Source: DATDSR01 sp038062165
GTDB taxonomy: Bacteria > Patescibacteriota > Minisyncoccia > Phycocordibacterales > DATDSR01
Direction of reading: 5' to 3'
Length of the DNA stretch: 22,771 nucleotides
NCBI GenBank assembly: GCA_038062165.1
Contig: JBBTXQ010000035.1
Span: forward strand, 1 to 22,771
Made by a program: the position numbers and the translations under genes. Below the pieces are notes generated by a model that saw only the letters and a list, made by a program, of their open reading frames with translations, was not told the DNA's origin and did no database searches. Shown here piece by piece: positions 7,688-14,599 of this stretch (position 1 is the stretch's first letter; each line of letters begins with the position of its first letter).

Positions 7688-8253
7688 GAAAAGGATTTAC
7701 ATTAATAGAACTCCTAGTCGCTATCTCACTTTTTTCTGTTGTTATCATTATTTCTGTTGGGGCGCTACTTAGTCTTGGTCGAGCCGCCGATAGATCGCAT
7801 GCTATCGTTACTGCCATACACAATCTCGACTTCGCCGTGGAGCAGATGTCTCGTACCTTGCGCGTGGGGGGTGCATATTATTGCTCAAATGGGGTGCCAC
7901 CTCTTTCTAAAGAAACTAGAGATTGTACTTGGAAAGTGGGCAAACAGGCACTATCCTTCACTGACAAAGATGAGCAAAGAATAGTATATAAATTTAATCA
8001 AGCCAAAGGATCTCTTGATAGAGAAAATTTATCCGTAATACCACACAGAACATTCAGTATTACTGCTCCAGAAATTAGGATAGAGAGTATGACGTTTAAC
8101 GTGTTTGGCTCGAGTCCATTCCCATTAGACAGCCTTCAACCGAGAGTCTTGATAAGGATTAAAGGTCGCACGGCTATCCCGGGAATGAAAGAAGAAGATC
8201 AGGTTGATTTTGATTTACAAACTAGCGTCTCACAACGTGACCCAGATATTTAA
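7684..8253 (+). CDS. Pseudopilin / minor pilin (PilW/GspJ-like)
   Basis: 189 residues, leader MRKG then FTLIELLVAISLFSVVIIISVGALLSL, with E5 present. The segment HNLDFAVEQMSRTLRVGGAYYC resembles the conserved region after the helix in GspJ/PilW-like proteins. It overlaps the previous gene by four bases (ATGA) in a minor-pilin operon. The exact class is uncertain, but the prepilin signature is clear. Confidence 0.85.
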   Translation: MRKGFTLIELLVAISLFSVVIIISVGALLSLGRAADRSHAIVTAIHNLDFAVEQMSRTLRVGGAYYCSNGVPPLSKETRDCTWKVGKQALSFTDKDEQRIVYKFNQAKGSLDRENLSVIPHRTFSITAPEIRIESMTFNVFGSSPFPLDSLQPRVLIRIKGRTAIPGMKEEDQVDFDLQTSVSQRDPDI

Positions 8254-8254
8254 A

Positions 8255-8275
8255 CGCAAAATGCAAAACTCAAAA
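8255..8275 (+). repeat. Short A-rich repeat at a pseudopilin start, copy 1
   Basis: A 21-base sequence reading C then GCAAAATGCAAAACTCAAAA is found here and, identically, at 8841-8861. In both places it contains the start codon of a pseudopilin gene and encodes the leader MQNSK. Here it is followed by CTCAAAAC, extending the CAAAA pattern. Confidence 0.75.
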
Positions 8276-8839
8276 CTCAAAACCGGATTCACTTTGCTTG
8301 AAACTTTAGTGGCCATCTCGATCATGATGGTGGCAATTTCAAGTGCGTTTGGTCTCGCACCAGAAGGTTTGGTGGGAGCACGCTTCGCCAAGAATCAAAC
8401 AGTGGCTACATATCTTGCTCAAGAAGGTCTCGAGATTGTGCACAATATGCGCGACAACGCCATGTTCTTCGCCCCTAATACATCCGATCCTCTAAATTGG
8501 CTCATAAATATAAAGCAATGCATAAACAATAATTGCACTGTCAATCCAATCGAAGAGAAATTAGAAGTTTGCACAGGTACCTGCCCATCCTTAAAATCAA
8601 TCCAGACCGTTGATGGTGGCAAGGCATACGGTAACGGTACGCTTTTCACTACAGATTCTAGTGTTCAGGACACAATTTTTACGCGTTCGGTGAGAGTAAA
8701 ACAAGTTTTCAATAAGTCAATTGATCGAGATGATACAGAAGCTACGATCACAGTAACAGTTGGGTGGAGAGAAGGTCGAGTAAATAAGAAAACTGAAATA
8801 AGTGAGAATCTATTTGATTGGTACACTTTCACGAAGTAA
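8261..8839 (+). CDS. Pseudopilin / minor pilin (PilV/GspI-like)
   Basis: 192 residues from ATG 8261. An upstream in-frame ATG at 8204 would overlap the previous gene by 50 bases and put a long non-basic tail before the leader, so 8261 is preferred. Leader MQNSKLKTG, then FTLLETLVAISIMMVAISSAFG with E5. YLAQEGLEIVHNMRDNAMF matches the GspI/PilV-type segment after the helix (AQEGLE..R). Four cysteines lie in the C-terminal half (QCINNNC, VCTGTC). Fourth prepilin-like gene in the operon. Confidence 0.85.
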   Translation: MQNSKLKTGFTLLETLVAISIMMVAISSAFGLAPEGLVGARFAKNQTVATYLAQEGLEIVHNMRDNAMFFAPNTSDPLNWLINIKQCINNNCTVNPIEEKLEVCTGTCPSLKSIQTVDGGKAYGNGTLFTTDSSVQDTIFTRSVRVKQVFNKSIDRDDTEATITVTVGWREGRVNKKTEISENLFDWYTFTK

Positions 8840-8840
8840 T

Positions 8841-8861
8841 CGCAAAATGCAAAACTCAAAA
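8841..8861 (+). repeat. Short A-rich repeat at a pseudopilin start, copy 2
   Basis: Identical 21 bases to 8255-8275, again containing the start codon (ATG 8847) of a pseudopilin gene and followed by AGCAAAATTTGG. Confidence 0.75.
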
Positions 8862-9365
8862 AGCAAAATTTGGAGAAGGGGTAATGGGTTCGCTCTTTTA
8901 ATTGCTATAATTGTGTCGGCTATTATCCTAACTATCGGCTTGTCTATTGTTAATACAGCGATCAAAGAGGTCATTCTTGCTTCCACTGTTCGCAACTCCA
9001 CGGAGAGTCTATATGCGGCTGATACTGGTGTTGAATGTGCTTTGTACTGGGATAATATCAGGGGTAATTTCACTAAATTAAGTGCCTTCACCCAATCTCC
9101 GCCTGGGCCAAGTGTGCCCCCAAACGAAATTGAATGCATGGGAGTTACAGTTTCAGATATTGTCAAAGGACCCAAAGTGTCATTCTGGCTTAGAGATGTT
9201 AACCGCTTAAATGAACCATGTGTTTTAGTGACAGTGTACGCAAGTCCAGCTAATAACGATATGATGAATATGTTGATAGACTCTTACGGATATAATACTT
9301 GCAACGAAAGTAATCAGAGACGCGTAGATCGGGCTTTGCAGGTCAAGTATTCACGTCCTAGATAA
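8847..9365 (+). CDS. Pseudopilin-like protein (PilX/GspK-type N-terminus)
   Basis: 172 residues from ATG 8847. The in-frame ATG at 8802 overlaps the previous gene and is less likely. A basic leader (SKSKIWRRGNG) precedes FALLIAIIVSAIILTIGLSIVN. Position +5 is not glutamate, as in GspK/PilX tip pseudopilins. STESLYAADTGVECALYW resembles the AADSGIE-type motif of PilX-like proteins. Four cysteines lie downstream. It is the last gene of the pilin operon and is followed after 15 bases by ligA. Confidence 0.75.
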   Translation: MQNSKSKIWRRGNGFALLIAIIVSAIILTIGLSIVNTAIKEVILASTVRNSTESLYAADTGVECALYWDNIRGNFTKLSAFTQSPPGPSVPPNEIECMGVTVSDIVKGPKVSFWLRDVNRLNEPCVLVTVYASPANNDMMNMLIDSYGYNTCNESNQRRVDRALQVKYSRPR

Positions 9366-9368
9366 TGA

Positions 9369-9374
9369 TAGAAT
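9369..9374 (+). promoter_or_regulatory. -10 element (TAGAAT) for a leaderless ligA transcript
   Basis: TAGAAT ends six bases before the GTG at 9381. No Shine-Dalgarno site lies in the gap. Confidence 0.45.
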
Positions 9375-9380
9375 TGACGG

Positions 9381-11411
9381 GTGATTAAAAGAGGAGCAAA
9401 AGGACGTATTTCCCAACTTAGTAAGGCGATTAATCATCATCGTTATCTTTATCATGTCTTAGATAAACAAGAAATTAGCGACGAGGCCCTCGATTCGCTC
9501 AAGCACGAGCTTTCGCAACTTGAAGCGCAATACCCCGACTTAGTCTTGCCTGACTCACCATCATTGCGCGTAGGGGGCAAGCCCTTGCCAGAGTTTGTGA
9601 AGGTTTCGCATCAAGTGCGTCAGTGGTCCTTCGACGACGCGTTCTCTCCTGACGAGATCCGCGCCTGGGAAACTCGCAATCTCAAGCTTCTCGCTAACTT
9701 GGGGGTTAAACCCCCAAGTTATGTGTGCGAGCTCAAGATAGATGGCTTCAAGATCGTGCTCACATACAAGAAGGGAATGCTTGTGACGGCGGCAACTAGA
9801 GGCGATGGCAAAGTAGGCGAGGATGTGACCGAGAATGTAAAAACGGTCGAATCAGTGCCCCTTGTGCTCGAGAAACAAGTAGACATAATAGTAGAGGGCG
9901 AGATCTGGTTGAGCAAACGTGAATTCGAGCGCATAAATCGTGAGCAAAAAGAAAGAAACTTACCCCTCTATGCCAATCCCAGAAACCTAGCCGCCGGTGC
10001 TATCAGGCAACTCGATCCCCAAATAGCCGCCTCCCGCAAACTCGACAGCTTTATTTATGACATTGCCCAGCTGACTGTCAGCCACGTGGCTGACAGTCAG
10101 CCACGAACCCAAGAGGAGGAGTTGGAGTTCTTGAGGAGACTGGGTTTCAAGGTCAACCCAAATCATAAAAAGGTAAATAACATAGAGGGAGTAATAGAGT
10201 ATTGGAAAGAGTGGCAACACAAGAAGGAGAGCGAGAAGTACTTGATAGATGGCGTGGCGGTGAAGGTGAATGAGCATGAATTGCAAGAAAGGTTGGGATA
10301 CACGGGTAAGTCACCCAGATTCGCCATAGCTTTCAAGTTCCCAGCCGAGCAAGTCACTACAGTGGTTGAGGATATACAGGTGCAAGTAGGTAGAACCGGC
10401 ACACTCACGCCCGTGGCGCACCTAAAGTCAGTCTCTGTAGCTGGTAGCACCGTGGCCCGGGCCACACTTCATAATGAAGATGAGATCAAGAGATTAGATG
10501 TGAGAGTGGGCGATACAGTTATCCTACAGAAGGCTGGGGACGTGATCCCGGATATTGTGCAAGTGCTCACAGAATTGCGCCCCAAGAATTCCAGACCGTA
10601 TATTTTCCCCACTATATGCCCAGTGTGCAGTTCTAAGGTAGAACGAGAGAGTGATAAATCTGCGCATAAGTGCACTAATAAATCATGCCCCGCGCGCGAC
10701 CTGCGCAGGTTCTATCACTTTGTGTCTCGTAGGGCCATGGATATTGACGGATTAGGACCAAAAATTATTGACTTACTTGTTGAGCACAATCTCTTGAGCG
10801 ACTTCGCTGACATTTATGAGCTAGAGCAAGGTGATATTGAAAATTTAGATAGAATGGGAGAACTTAGTGCAAGCAATTTGATCAAAGCCATAGACAAAAG
10901 TAGGCAAACCACACTTGCTCGATTCGTTTACGCCTTAGGAATTCTGAATGTGGGAGAAGAGACAGCCATAGACCTAGCCAATCACTTTGCGTCACTCGAG
11001 AAACTCATGCAGGCATCTGCCGAGGAGCTTGTGCAGATAGAAGGAGTTGGCGACGTAGTGGCGAGAAGCATTGAAGATTATTTTGCCGATCGTAAAAATA
11101 TTAAGCTAATTCAGAAGTTGCTCATACACATAAAGATATTAAATCCGAAGCACGAAGCACGAAATCCGAAACAAATCCAAAATTCCAAAGTTGCAAATAA
11201 AACCTTTGTTTTAACGGGAACTCTCGAAACTATGTCACGCGATGAGGCCAAAGAGAAAATAAGAGAGTTGGGAGGGAACGTCTCAAGTTCAGTCTCGAAA
11301 GAAACAGATTATGTAGTAGCCGGTAGCGAACCCGGAAGTAAATATGAAAAAGCACGAGAATTAGGTGTTGGAATTTTGTCTGAGCCAGAATTTTTTAAGC
11401 TTCTTAAATAA
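9381..11411 (+). CDS. ligA: NAD-dependent DNA ligase LigA
   Basis: 676 residues, normal LigA length, joining nicks in replication and repair. Domain order: Ia helix pair with HHRYLYHVLDKQEISD (NAD binding), the adenylation domain with catalytic K119 in ELKIDG, the OB fold, a Cys4 zinc finger (C413, C416, C431, C436), helix-hairpin-helix repeats and a BRCT domain from about residue 605 (NKTFVLTGTLETMSRDEA). GTG start. Three inserts that do not break the frame are visible: palindromes at 9696-9720 and 10071-10100 (encoding LTVSHVADSQ) and an A/C-rich repeat at 11141-11190 in the linker before the BRCT domain. All are in surface loops or linkers, so the enzyme is probably active. Confidence 0.97.
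   Translation: MIKRGAKGRISQLSKAINHHRYLYHVLDKQEISDEALDSLKHELSQLEAQYPDLVLPDSPSLRVGGKPLPEFVKVSHQVRQWSFDDAFSPDEIRAWETRNLKLLANLGVKPPSYVCELKIDGFKIVLTYKKGMLVTAATRGDGKVGEDVTENVKTVESVPLVLEKQVDIIVEGEIWLSKREFERINREQKERNLPLYANPRNLAAGAIRQLDPQIAASRKLDSFIYDIAQLTVSHVADSQPRTQEEELEFLRRLGFKVNPNHKKVNNIEGVIEYWKEWQHKKESEKYLIDGVAVKVNEHELQERLGYTGKSPRFAIAFKFPAEQVTTVVEDIQVQVGRTGTLTPVAHLKSVSVAGSTVARATLHNEDEIKRLDVRVGDTVILQKAGDVIPDIVQVLTELRPKNSRPYIFPTICPVCSSKVERESDKSAHKCTNKSCPARDLRRFYHFVSRRAMDIDGLGPKIIDLLVEHNLLSDFADIYELEQGDIENLDRMGELSASNLIKAIDKSRQTTLARFVYALGILNVGEETAIDLANHFASLEKLMQASAEELVQIEGVGDVVARSIEDYFADRKNIKLIQKLLIHIKILNPKHEARNPKQIQNSKVANKTFVLTGTLETMSRDEAKEKIRELGGNVSSSVSKETDYVVAGSEPGSKYEKARELGVGILSEPEFFKLLK
9696..9720. 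repeat. 25-bp perfect palindrome inside ligA
   Basis: AACTTGGGGGTT + A + AACCCCCAAGTT, within the adenylation domain just before CELKIDG; it encodes part of ANLGVKPPSY. The centre GGTTAAACC has the same design as the RAYT-flanking palindromes (GGTTWAACC). Confidence 0.85.
10071..10100. repeat. 30-bp perfect palindrome inside ligA
   Basis: CTGACTGTCAGCCAC followed directly by its reverse complement GTGGCTGACAGTCAG. It encodes LTVSHVADSQ after FIYDIAQ, in a loop where LigA proteins vary in length. The frame is kept. Confidence 0.85.
11141..11190 (+). repeat. Interspersed A/C-rich repeat inside ligA linker
   Basis: Tandem-like AAATCCGAAGCACGAAGCAC / GAAATCCGAAACAAATCC / AAAATTCCAAAG units encode NPKHEARNPKQIQNSK between the HhH and BRCT domains. 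From general knowledge, similar AAATCCGAAACAAATCC-type repeats are scattered in several environmental bacterial genomes; here it reads as in-frame linker. Confidence 0.6.
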
Positions 11412-11437
11412 ACTTCAGTGAGTCGCGAGTGGAGCAT

Positions 11438-11548
11438 AAAAAAAGAGACCGTAGCGTCTCCCGTTTCGCGTTGTCCATGCCCACCTTGCGGTTTGGGCCC
11501 CTTGCGGGTTAAGGACGAGGCTACTTTGGGGAACCGATCTCTTGTACT
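11438..11548 (-). ncRNA. Candidate structured small RNA with terminator, convergent to ligA
   Basis: Read on the minus strand, about 110 bases fold into a closed multi-stem RNA. The 5' GAGATC and GTAGC pair with 3' GGTCTC and GCTAC, CCC-GCAA-GGG and GCCC..ACC-GCAA-GGT..GGGC form two hairpins with GNRA loops, and GTCC/GGAC closes them. The transcript ends in a GAGAC-GCTACG-GTCTC hairpin followed by T7, an intrinsic terminator. The same 3' bases can pair either with the 5' end or in the terminator hairpin. A possible promoter upstream is CTGACA-16-TAGCAT. I do not recognise the family: it lacks SRP, RNase P and tmRNA hallmarks. Confidence 0.5.
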
Positions 11549-11648
11549 TAGATGCTATCATATATACAGAATTTGTCAGGGGTTTTTGGGAGTTTAAAAA
11601 GTGGGATCGGCAGGTGTGGCTCTGTTGAGCTGTGGGCTAGAAACGTGC

Positions 11649-11654
11649 TATTAT
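11649..11654 (+). promoter_or_regulatory. -10 element (TATTAT) for leaderless gatC
   Basis: TATTAT ends six bases before the gatC ATG at 11661, preceded by TGC (extended -10 style). Confidence 0.5.
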
Positions 11655-11660
11655 TGAGGC

Positions 11661-11951
11661 ATGTTAAGCATTGAGGAATTGCGGAAATTGGCTGGGTTGG
11701 CTCGGATTGAGATGCCGGACGATGAGCTTGAAGAACTTCGGGGGCAACTCGATGAAATTATTGGGTTTGTAGGAGAAGTGCAGAAGGCGGACACCTCGAG
11801 CGTAGGGGAAGTTGCTCTACCAGAAATGCACAATGTTTTTCGGGATGATGGCGAGCCACATACTACTGGTGCATATACAGAAGATATTATGAAGAATTTT
11901 CCTGCGAGTGAGAAGGGCTATTTGCGGGTGAAGAAAATACTTGAGAAATAG
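11661..11951 (+). CDS. gatC: Glutamyl/aspartyl-tRNA amidotransferase subunit C
   Basis: 96 residues, typical GatC. It opens with SIEELRKLAGLARIEMPDDELEELRGQLDEIIGFVGEVQKADTSSV, the conserved helix-turn, and ends with FPASEKGYLRVKKILEK. GatC stabilises GatA and wraps around the GatAB complex that turns Glu-tRNA(Gln) and Asp-tRNA(Asn) into the correct amide-charged forms. It is followed by gatA after a hairpin-forming gap; gatB is not in the window. Confidence 0.95.
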   Translation: MLSIEELRKLAGLARIEMPDDELEELRGQLDEIIGFVGEVQKADTSSVGEVALPEMHNVFRDDGEPHTTGAYTEDIMKNFPASEKGYLRVKKILEK

Positions 11952-11962
11952 CTCACCCCTTA

Positions 11963-11987
11963 CCCCTCTCTTAATATAAGAGAGGGG
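11963..11987. repeat. Hairpin repeat between gatC and gatA
   Basis: 10-bp perfect stem CCCCTCTCTT / AAGAGAGGGG around AATAT, flanked by imperfect extra pairing (CACCCCTTA on the left, GCGGGGGAG on the right). It resembles a dispersed C-rich hairpin element rather than a terminator, as there is no U-run. Confidence 0.65.
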
Positions 11988-12005
11988 CGGGGGAGAGATA
12001 CACAA

Positions 12006-13406
12006 ATGAACATTAATTTAAAACAACTCACGATACAGAAAGCTCGAGTGGGTATGGAGAAAGGCGAGTTTAGTGCCGAGGATCTTACCCGGGCTTACTT
12101 AGAGAATATCAAAAACAAAAATTCAGAATTGAATGCTTATTTAAACATTTTCGACGATGCGATAGATGAGGCTCGTAAAATAGATGAAAAAAGGAAGAGG
12201 GGAGAAAAATTAGGAGCACTGGCTGGCATTCCCGTTGCTGTCAAAGATGTGATAATGGTGAAGGGTAGAGAAGTGCGCGGGGCTTCAAAAATATTGAAGG
12301 GTCATGTGGCTACTTATGATGCAACTGTTATAAAGAAGTTGCGTGAGGCCGGGGCAATCCTATTGGGCATGACGAATTGCGACGAATTCGCCATGGGGGC
12401 CTCGGGCGAGAATAGCGCATATGGTCCCACCAAGAATCCTCTCGACACAACCACTGTGCCAGGCGGCTCATCAAGTGGCTCGGCCGCAGCGGTTGCTGGT
12501 GATCTTGCTCTCACGGCACTTGGATCTGAAACGGGTGGCTCTGTGCGTCAGCCGGCGGCTTTCACTGGCCTTGTGGGTTTGAAGCCTACCTACGGTGCAG
12601 TCTCGCGCTACGGCCTGCTTGCTCTGTGCTCATCATTTGATCAGATCGCCCCATTTGGTAAAACAGTGGCTGATGCGGAAGTAGTTTTTAACGTCATCAA
12701 GGGTCACGATCCTCTAGATTCAACTTCTCTTGACCCAAACCTAACACCCAACACCCATAACCTAAAACCTAGAGTCATTGGTGTGCCTACTGATTTGCCC
12801 CTCGAGGGCTGCGACTCGCAAGTTCTTGAGAATTTCAAACTGCAAATTGAAAAGTTGCGCTCACTGGGATATGTGATAAAAGAAATTTCGCTTTCTAATC
12901 TCAAATACGCAATTCCAGTTTATTACATAATTCTGCCGGCCGAAGCATCTGCCAACCTCGCGCGCTATGACGGTATGCGTTACGGCGCGCACATGTCCGG
13001 TGCGAACTTGCTTGAGGATTACGTGAAGACCAAAGGCGTGGGCTTTGGCAAGGAAGTGCGGCGCAGGATTATCTTGGGCACATACGTTTTGTCAGCTGGC
13101 TATTACGATGCGTATTATTACCAAGCCATGCGTGTGCGCGAGCTCATGAAGCAAGATTTTGTTCGGGCCTTCGAGCAAGTTGACGCGATCGTCACACCTA
13201 CGACGGCCGGTCCCGCATTTAAACTAGACACTAAGAGCAAGCGCAGTCCCATCGAGATGTATCTCGAAGACATATTTACTGCCCCAGCGAATATAGTGGG
13301 TGTACCAGCTGTCTCTCTGCCACCGGGTTTGCAAATAATATCTAATCACAGCCGCGAAGATATCCTTTTTGAGATTGGGAAAAAGTTCACGGGAGAAGGA
13401 ATCTAG
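12006..13406 (+). CDS. gatA: Glutamyl/aspartyl-tRNA amidotransferase subunit A
   Basis: 466-residue amidase-signature enzyme that releases ammonia from glutamine for the GatB kinase/transferase. The Ser-cisSer-Lys triad is complete: K80 in AVKDV, S155 in GGSSSGS and S179 in TGGSVRQPA, at nearly the same numbers as in well-studied GatA proteins. Two oddities: a C/A-rich insertion at 12734-12770 encoding part of LDPNLTPNTHNLKPR, and a shortened C-terminal loop, where VSLPPGLQI directly replaces the usual VPxGF..GLPxGLQ stretch (roughly 9-14 residues missing). The catalytic core is intact, so it is probably functional. Confidence 0.95.
   Translation: MNINLKQLTIQKARVGMEKGEFSAEDLTRAYLENIKNKNSELNAYLNIFDDAIDEARKIDEKRKRGEKLGALAGIPVAVKDVIMVKGREVRGASKILKGHVATYDATVIKKLREAGAILLGMTNCDEFAMGASGENSAYGPTKNPLDTTTVPGGSSSGSAAAVAGDLALTALGSETGGSVRQPAAFTGLVGLKPTYGAVSRYGLLALCSSFDQIAPFGKTVADAEVVFNVIKGHDPLDSTSLDPNLTPNTHNLKPRVIGVPTDLPLEGCDSQVLENFKLQIEKLRSLGYVIKEISLSNLKYAIPVYYIILPAEASANLARYDGMRYGAHMSGANLLEDYVKTKGVGFGKEVRRRIILGTYVLSAGYYDAYYYQAMRVRELMKQDFVRAFEQVDAIVTPTTAGPAFKLDTKSKRSPIEMYLEDIFTAPANIVGVPAVSLPPGLQIISNHSREDILFEIGKKFTGEGI
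12734..12770 (+). repeat. C/A-rich repeat insertion inside gatA
   Basis: Runs of CCCAAACCTAACACCCAACA-type sequence (ACCTAAC, ACCCAAC, ACCCATA, ACCTAAA units) encode PNLTPNTHNLKP in a loop of GatA that varies between species. Base composition is unlike the surrounding gene. Confidence 0.6.
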
Positions 13407-13408
13407 AG

Positions 13409-13414
13409 TAGAAT
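13409..13414 (+). promoter_or_regulatory. -10 element (TAGAAT), leaderless type
   Basis: TAGAAT directly follows the gatA stop codon and ends six bases before the ATG at 13421. Confidence 0.45.
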
Positions 13415-13420
13415 ACAGTT

Positions 13421-13987
13421 ATGCAATCACCTGCCGCTATCCCAGAACCAATCATTCAATTCATAATTGATCTGGCGCATAACCTGCGGGAGCTTGGCCA
13501 GAGTGCTGGGTTCCTCAACTTTGTTTATTTCCTCTGGGCGCTGTTTGTTGTCTTACTTGGTGTGATTATCTACGTTGTGATATTGACTATGAGACAACAA
13601 AAGAACGAGCGCTTGAATTATTACGCAAACGCAGGCAAAAAAGAGAGCGAACCAGTCTCGATTATTCGCAAGCGCTCTTCTGATTGGCAAGAAATTGTCC
13701 AACATTTAAAAAGTGAAAGCGAAGCAGATTGGAAGATTGCGATACTTGAGGCTGATAGTATTTTAAGTTCGCTCACGGAGGATCTCGGTTACCCCGGCGA
13801 GAATTTGGGGGAGAGATTGAAGTCAGTAGAGAAGGGCGAGATGCGATCGCTTGAGTCAGCCTGGACAGCCCATAAGATGCGCAATAGGATTGCCCACGAG
13901 GGTAATAGTTTCAAGATCTCCCGTCGCGAGCTGGGCGAAACGCTGGCTAATTTTGAAGTAGTCTTTCGAGAGTTTAATTATATATAG
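13421..13987 (+). CDS. Membrane-anchored protein with HEPN-like RNxxxH motif, unknown function
   Basis: 188 residues. One membrane helix lies at about residues 35-57 (FVYFLWALFVVLLGVIIYVVIL), then a cytoplasmic helical part. The end AWTAHKMRNRIAHEG ... RRELGETLANFEVVFREF carries R-N-R-I-A-H, which matches the R-x4-H pattern of HEPN RNase domains. HEPN membership is a suggestion from this motif and the helical look, not a proof; the same spacing occurs in non-nuclease HEPN folds. It has a putative leaderless promoter of its own. Similar one-helix proteins are, to my knowledge, common in CPR genomes without a known role. Confidence 0.55.
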   Translation: MQSPAAIPEPIIQFIIDLAHNLRELGQSAGFLNFVYFLWALFVVLLGVIIYVVILTMRQQKNERLNYYANAGKKESEPVSIIRKRSSDWQEIVQHLKSESEADWKIAILEADSILSSLTEDLGYPGENLGERLKSVEKGEMRSLESAWTAHKMRNRIAHEGNSFKISRRELGETLANFEVVFREFNYI

Positions 13988-14005
13988 TATAATCTGACAA
14001 GGAGG
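13988..14005 (+). promoter_or_regulatory. Promoter -10 plus strong Shine-Dalgarno of the next gene
   Basis: TATAAT (13988-13993) is followed by AAGGAGG (13999-14005), nine bases before the ATG at 14014. This is a near-perfect ribosome site, unusual in a window where most genes have none. Confidence 0.55.
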
Positions 14006-14013
14006 ATCTTGGA

Positions 14014-14430
14014 ATGCACAGCGAGAAGAGCGTGCAGAGGCTCTTTGAATTGCATAGAGCGCGACGAGAAAAGATATCAGAACGTGAGCGTTGCGGAAAT
14101 TGCACCGGCATTGGTTGGGTGATCAAGAAGCATGTACTGACCAGTCGCGTCACCTTCGACGAATGCAAACAGTGTGACACGACAGGTGTGTTCAATGCCG
14201 TACTTGTGAGCAAGGTGCGCGACGTGGTGGGTTATCATATGCCGCGCGAGAAGGCCACAGTGCGTTTGCTTGCAGATCTTGATCTTATGGAAAGAGAGAA
14301 GAGCGCAGATCGCAGCGCAGTGGGGGCCTTCATTGCTATTGCTCGAGCCTGGTCTCGCACAAACGAATTACTAATTCAGCCACTTGCCGAACTGCAACTC
14401 TTGCTCGATACCAATGGCGAGTGCCCATAG
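14014..14430 (+). CDS. Small zinc-ribbon-like protein, unknown function
   Basis: 138 residues. Two CxxC knuckles, CGNCTGIGW and CKQCDTTG, are spaced like the CxxCxGxG units of DnaJ zinc fingers and are likely to bind one zinc. The rest is helical: an N-terminal charged segment and a C-terminal region with ADRSAVGAFIAIARAWSRTNELL. I do not recognise a family. It has a clear promoter, a Shine-Dalgarno site and its own terminator, so it is a monocistronic gene with conventional signals. Confidence 0.65.
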   Translation: MHSEKSVQRLFELHRARREKISERERCGNCTGIGWVIKKHVLTSRVTFDECKQCDTTGVFNAVLVSKVRDVVGYHMPREKATVRLLADLDLMEREKSADRSAVGAFIAIARAWSRTNELLIQPLAELQLLLDTNGECP

Positions 14431-14448
14431 AAACAGTTTACTTTCCCT

Positions 14449-14480
14449 GTCCCGTGCGAAAGCGCGGGACGCTTTATTTT
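14449..14480 (+). terminator. Intrinsic terminator
   Basis: Nine-bp stem GTCCCGTGC / GCGCGGGAC with a GAAA tetraloop (14449-14470), followed by GCTTTATTTT. Confidence 0.85.
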
Positions 14481-14484
14481 CTAG

Positions 14485-14555
14485 TCGCGGGGTCTGGTAA
14501 CGCTCCAGATCCTCAAGGTTATGAGCCTTGCGAGGTACTTTTCCTCCACCCCGCG
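14485..14555 (-). tRNA. tRNA-Met (CAU), initiator-like, with non-canonical D and T loops
   Basis: A 71-base cloverleaf: acceptor CGCGGGG/CCCCGCG, D arm GAGG-AAAAGTA-CCTC, anticodon arm CAAGG-CTCATAA-CCTTG (anticodon CAT), variable AGGA, T arm TCTGG-AGCGTTA-CCAGA, discriminator A. The 5' part CGCGGGGTGGAG and GCTCATAACC match bacterial initiator tRNA. Odd points: the D loop lacks the GG pair, the T loop lacks TTC, the 1:72 pair is closed as C:G (bacterial initiators normally mismatch here), and only two of three G:C pairs stand in the anticodon stem. CCA is not encoded. It follows the second CAU tRNA on the same strand. Confidence 0.75.
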
Positions 14556-14599
14556 TTGGATTTTCAATTATAATCTCTTCTTGTCGATTTGCAAATTTG

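Noticed and set aside
10071..10100. Operator for a transcription factor in ligA
   Set aside because: A 30-bp perfect palindrome deep inside the coding region with an in-frame inserted peptide is better explained as a mobile palindromic unit.
11963..11987. Terminator between gatC and gatA
   Set aside because: The stem is perfect, but no U-run follows on either strand and gatA is only 18 bases away; a dispersed hairpin repeat fits better.
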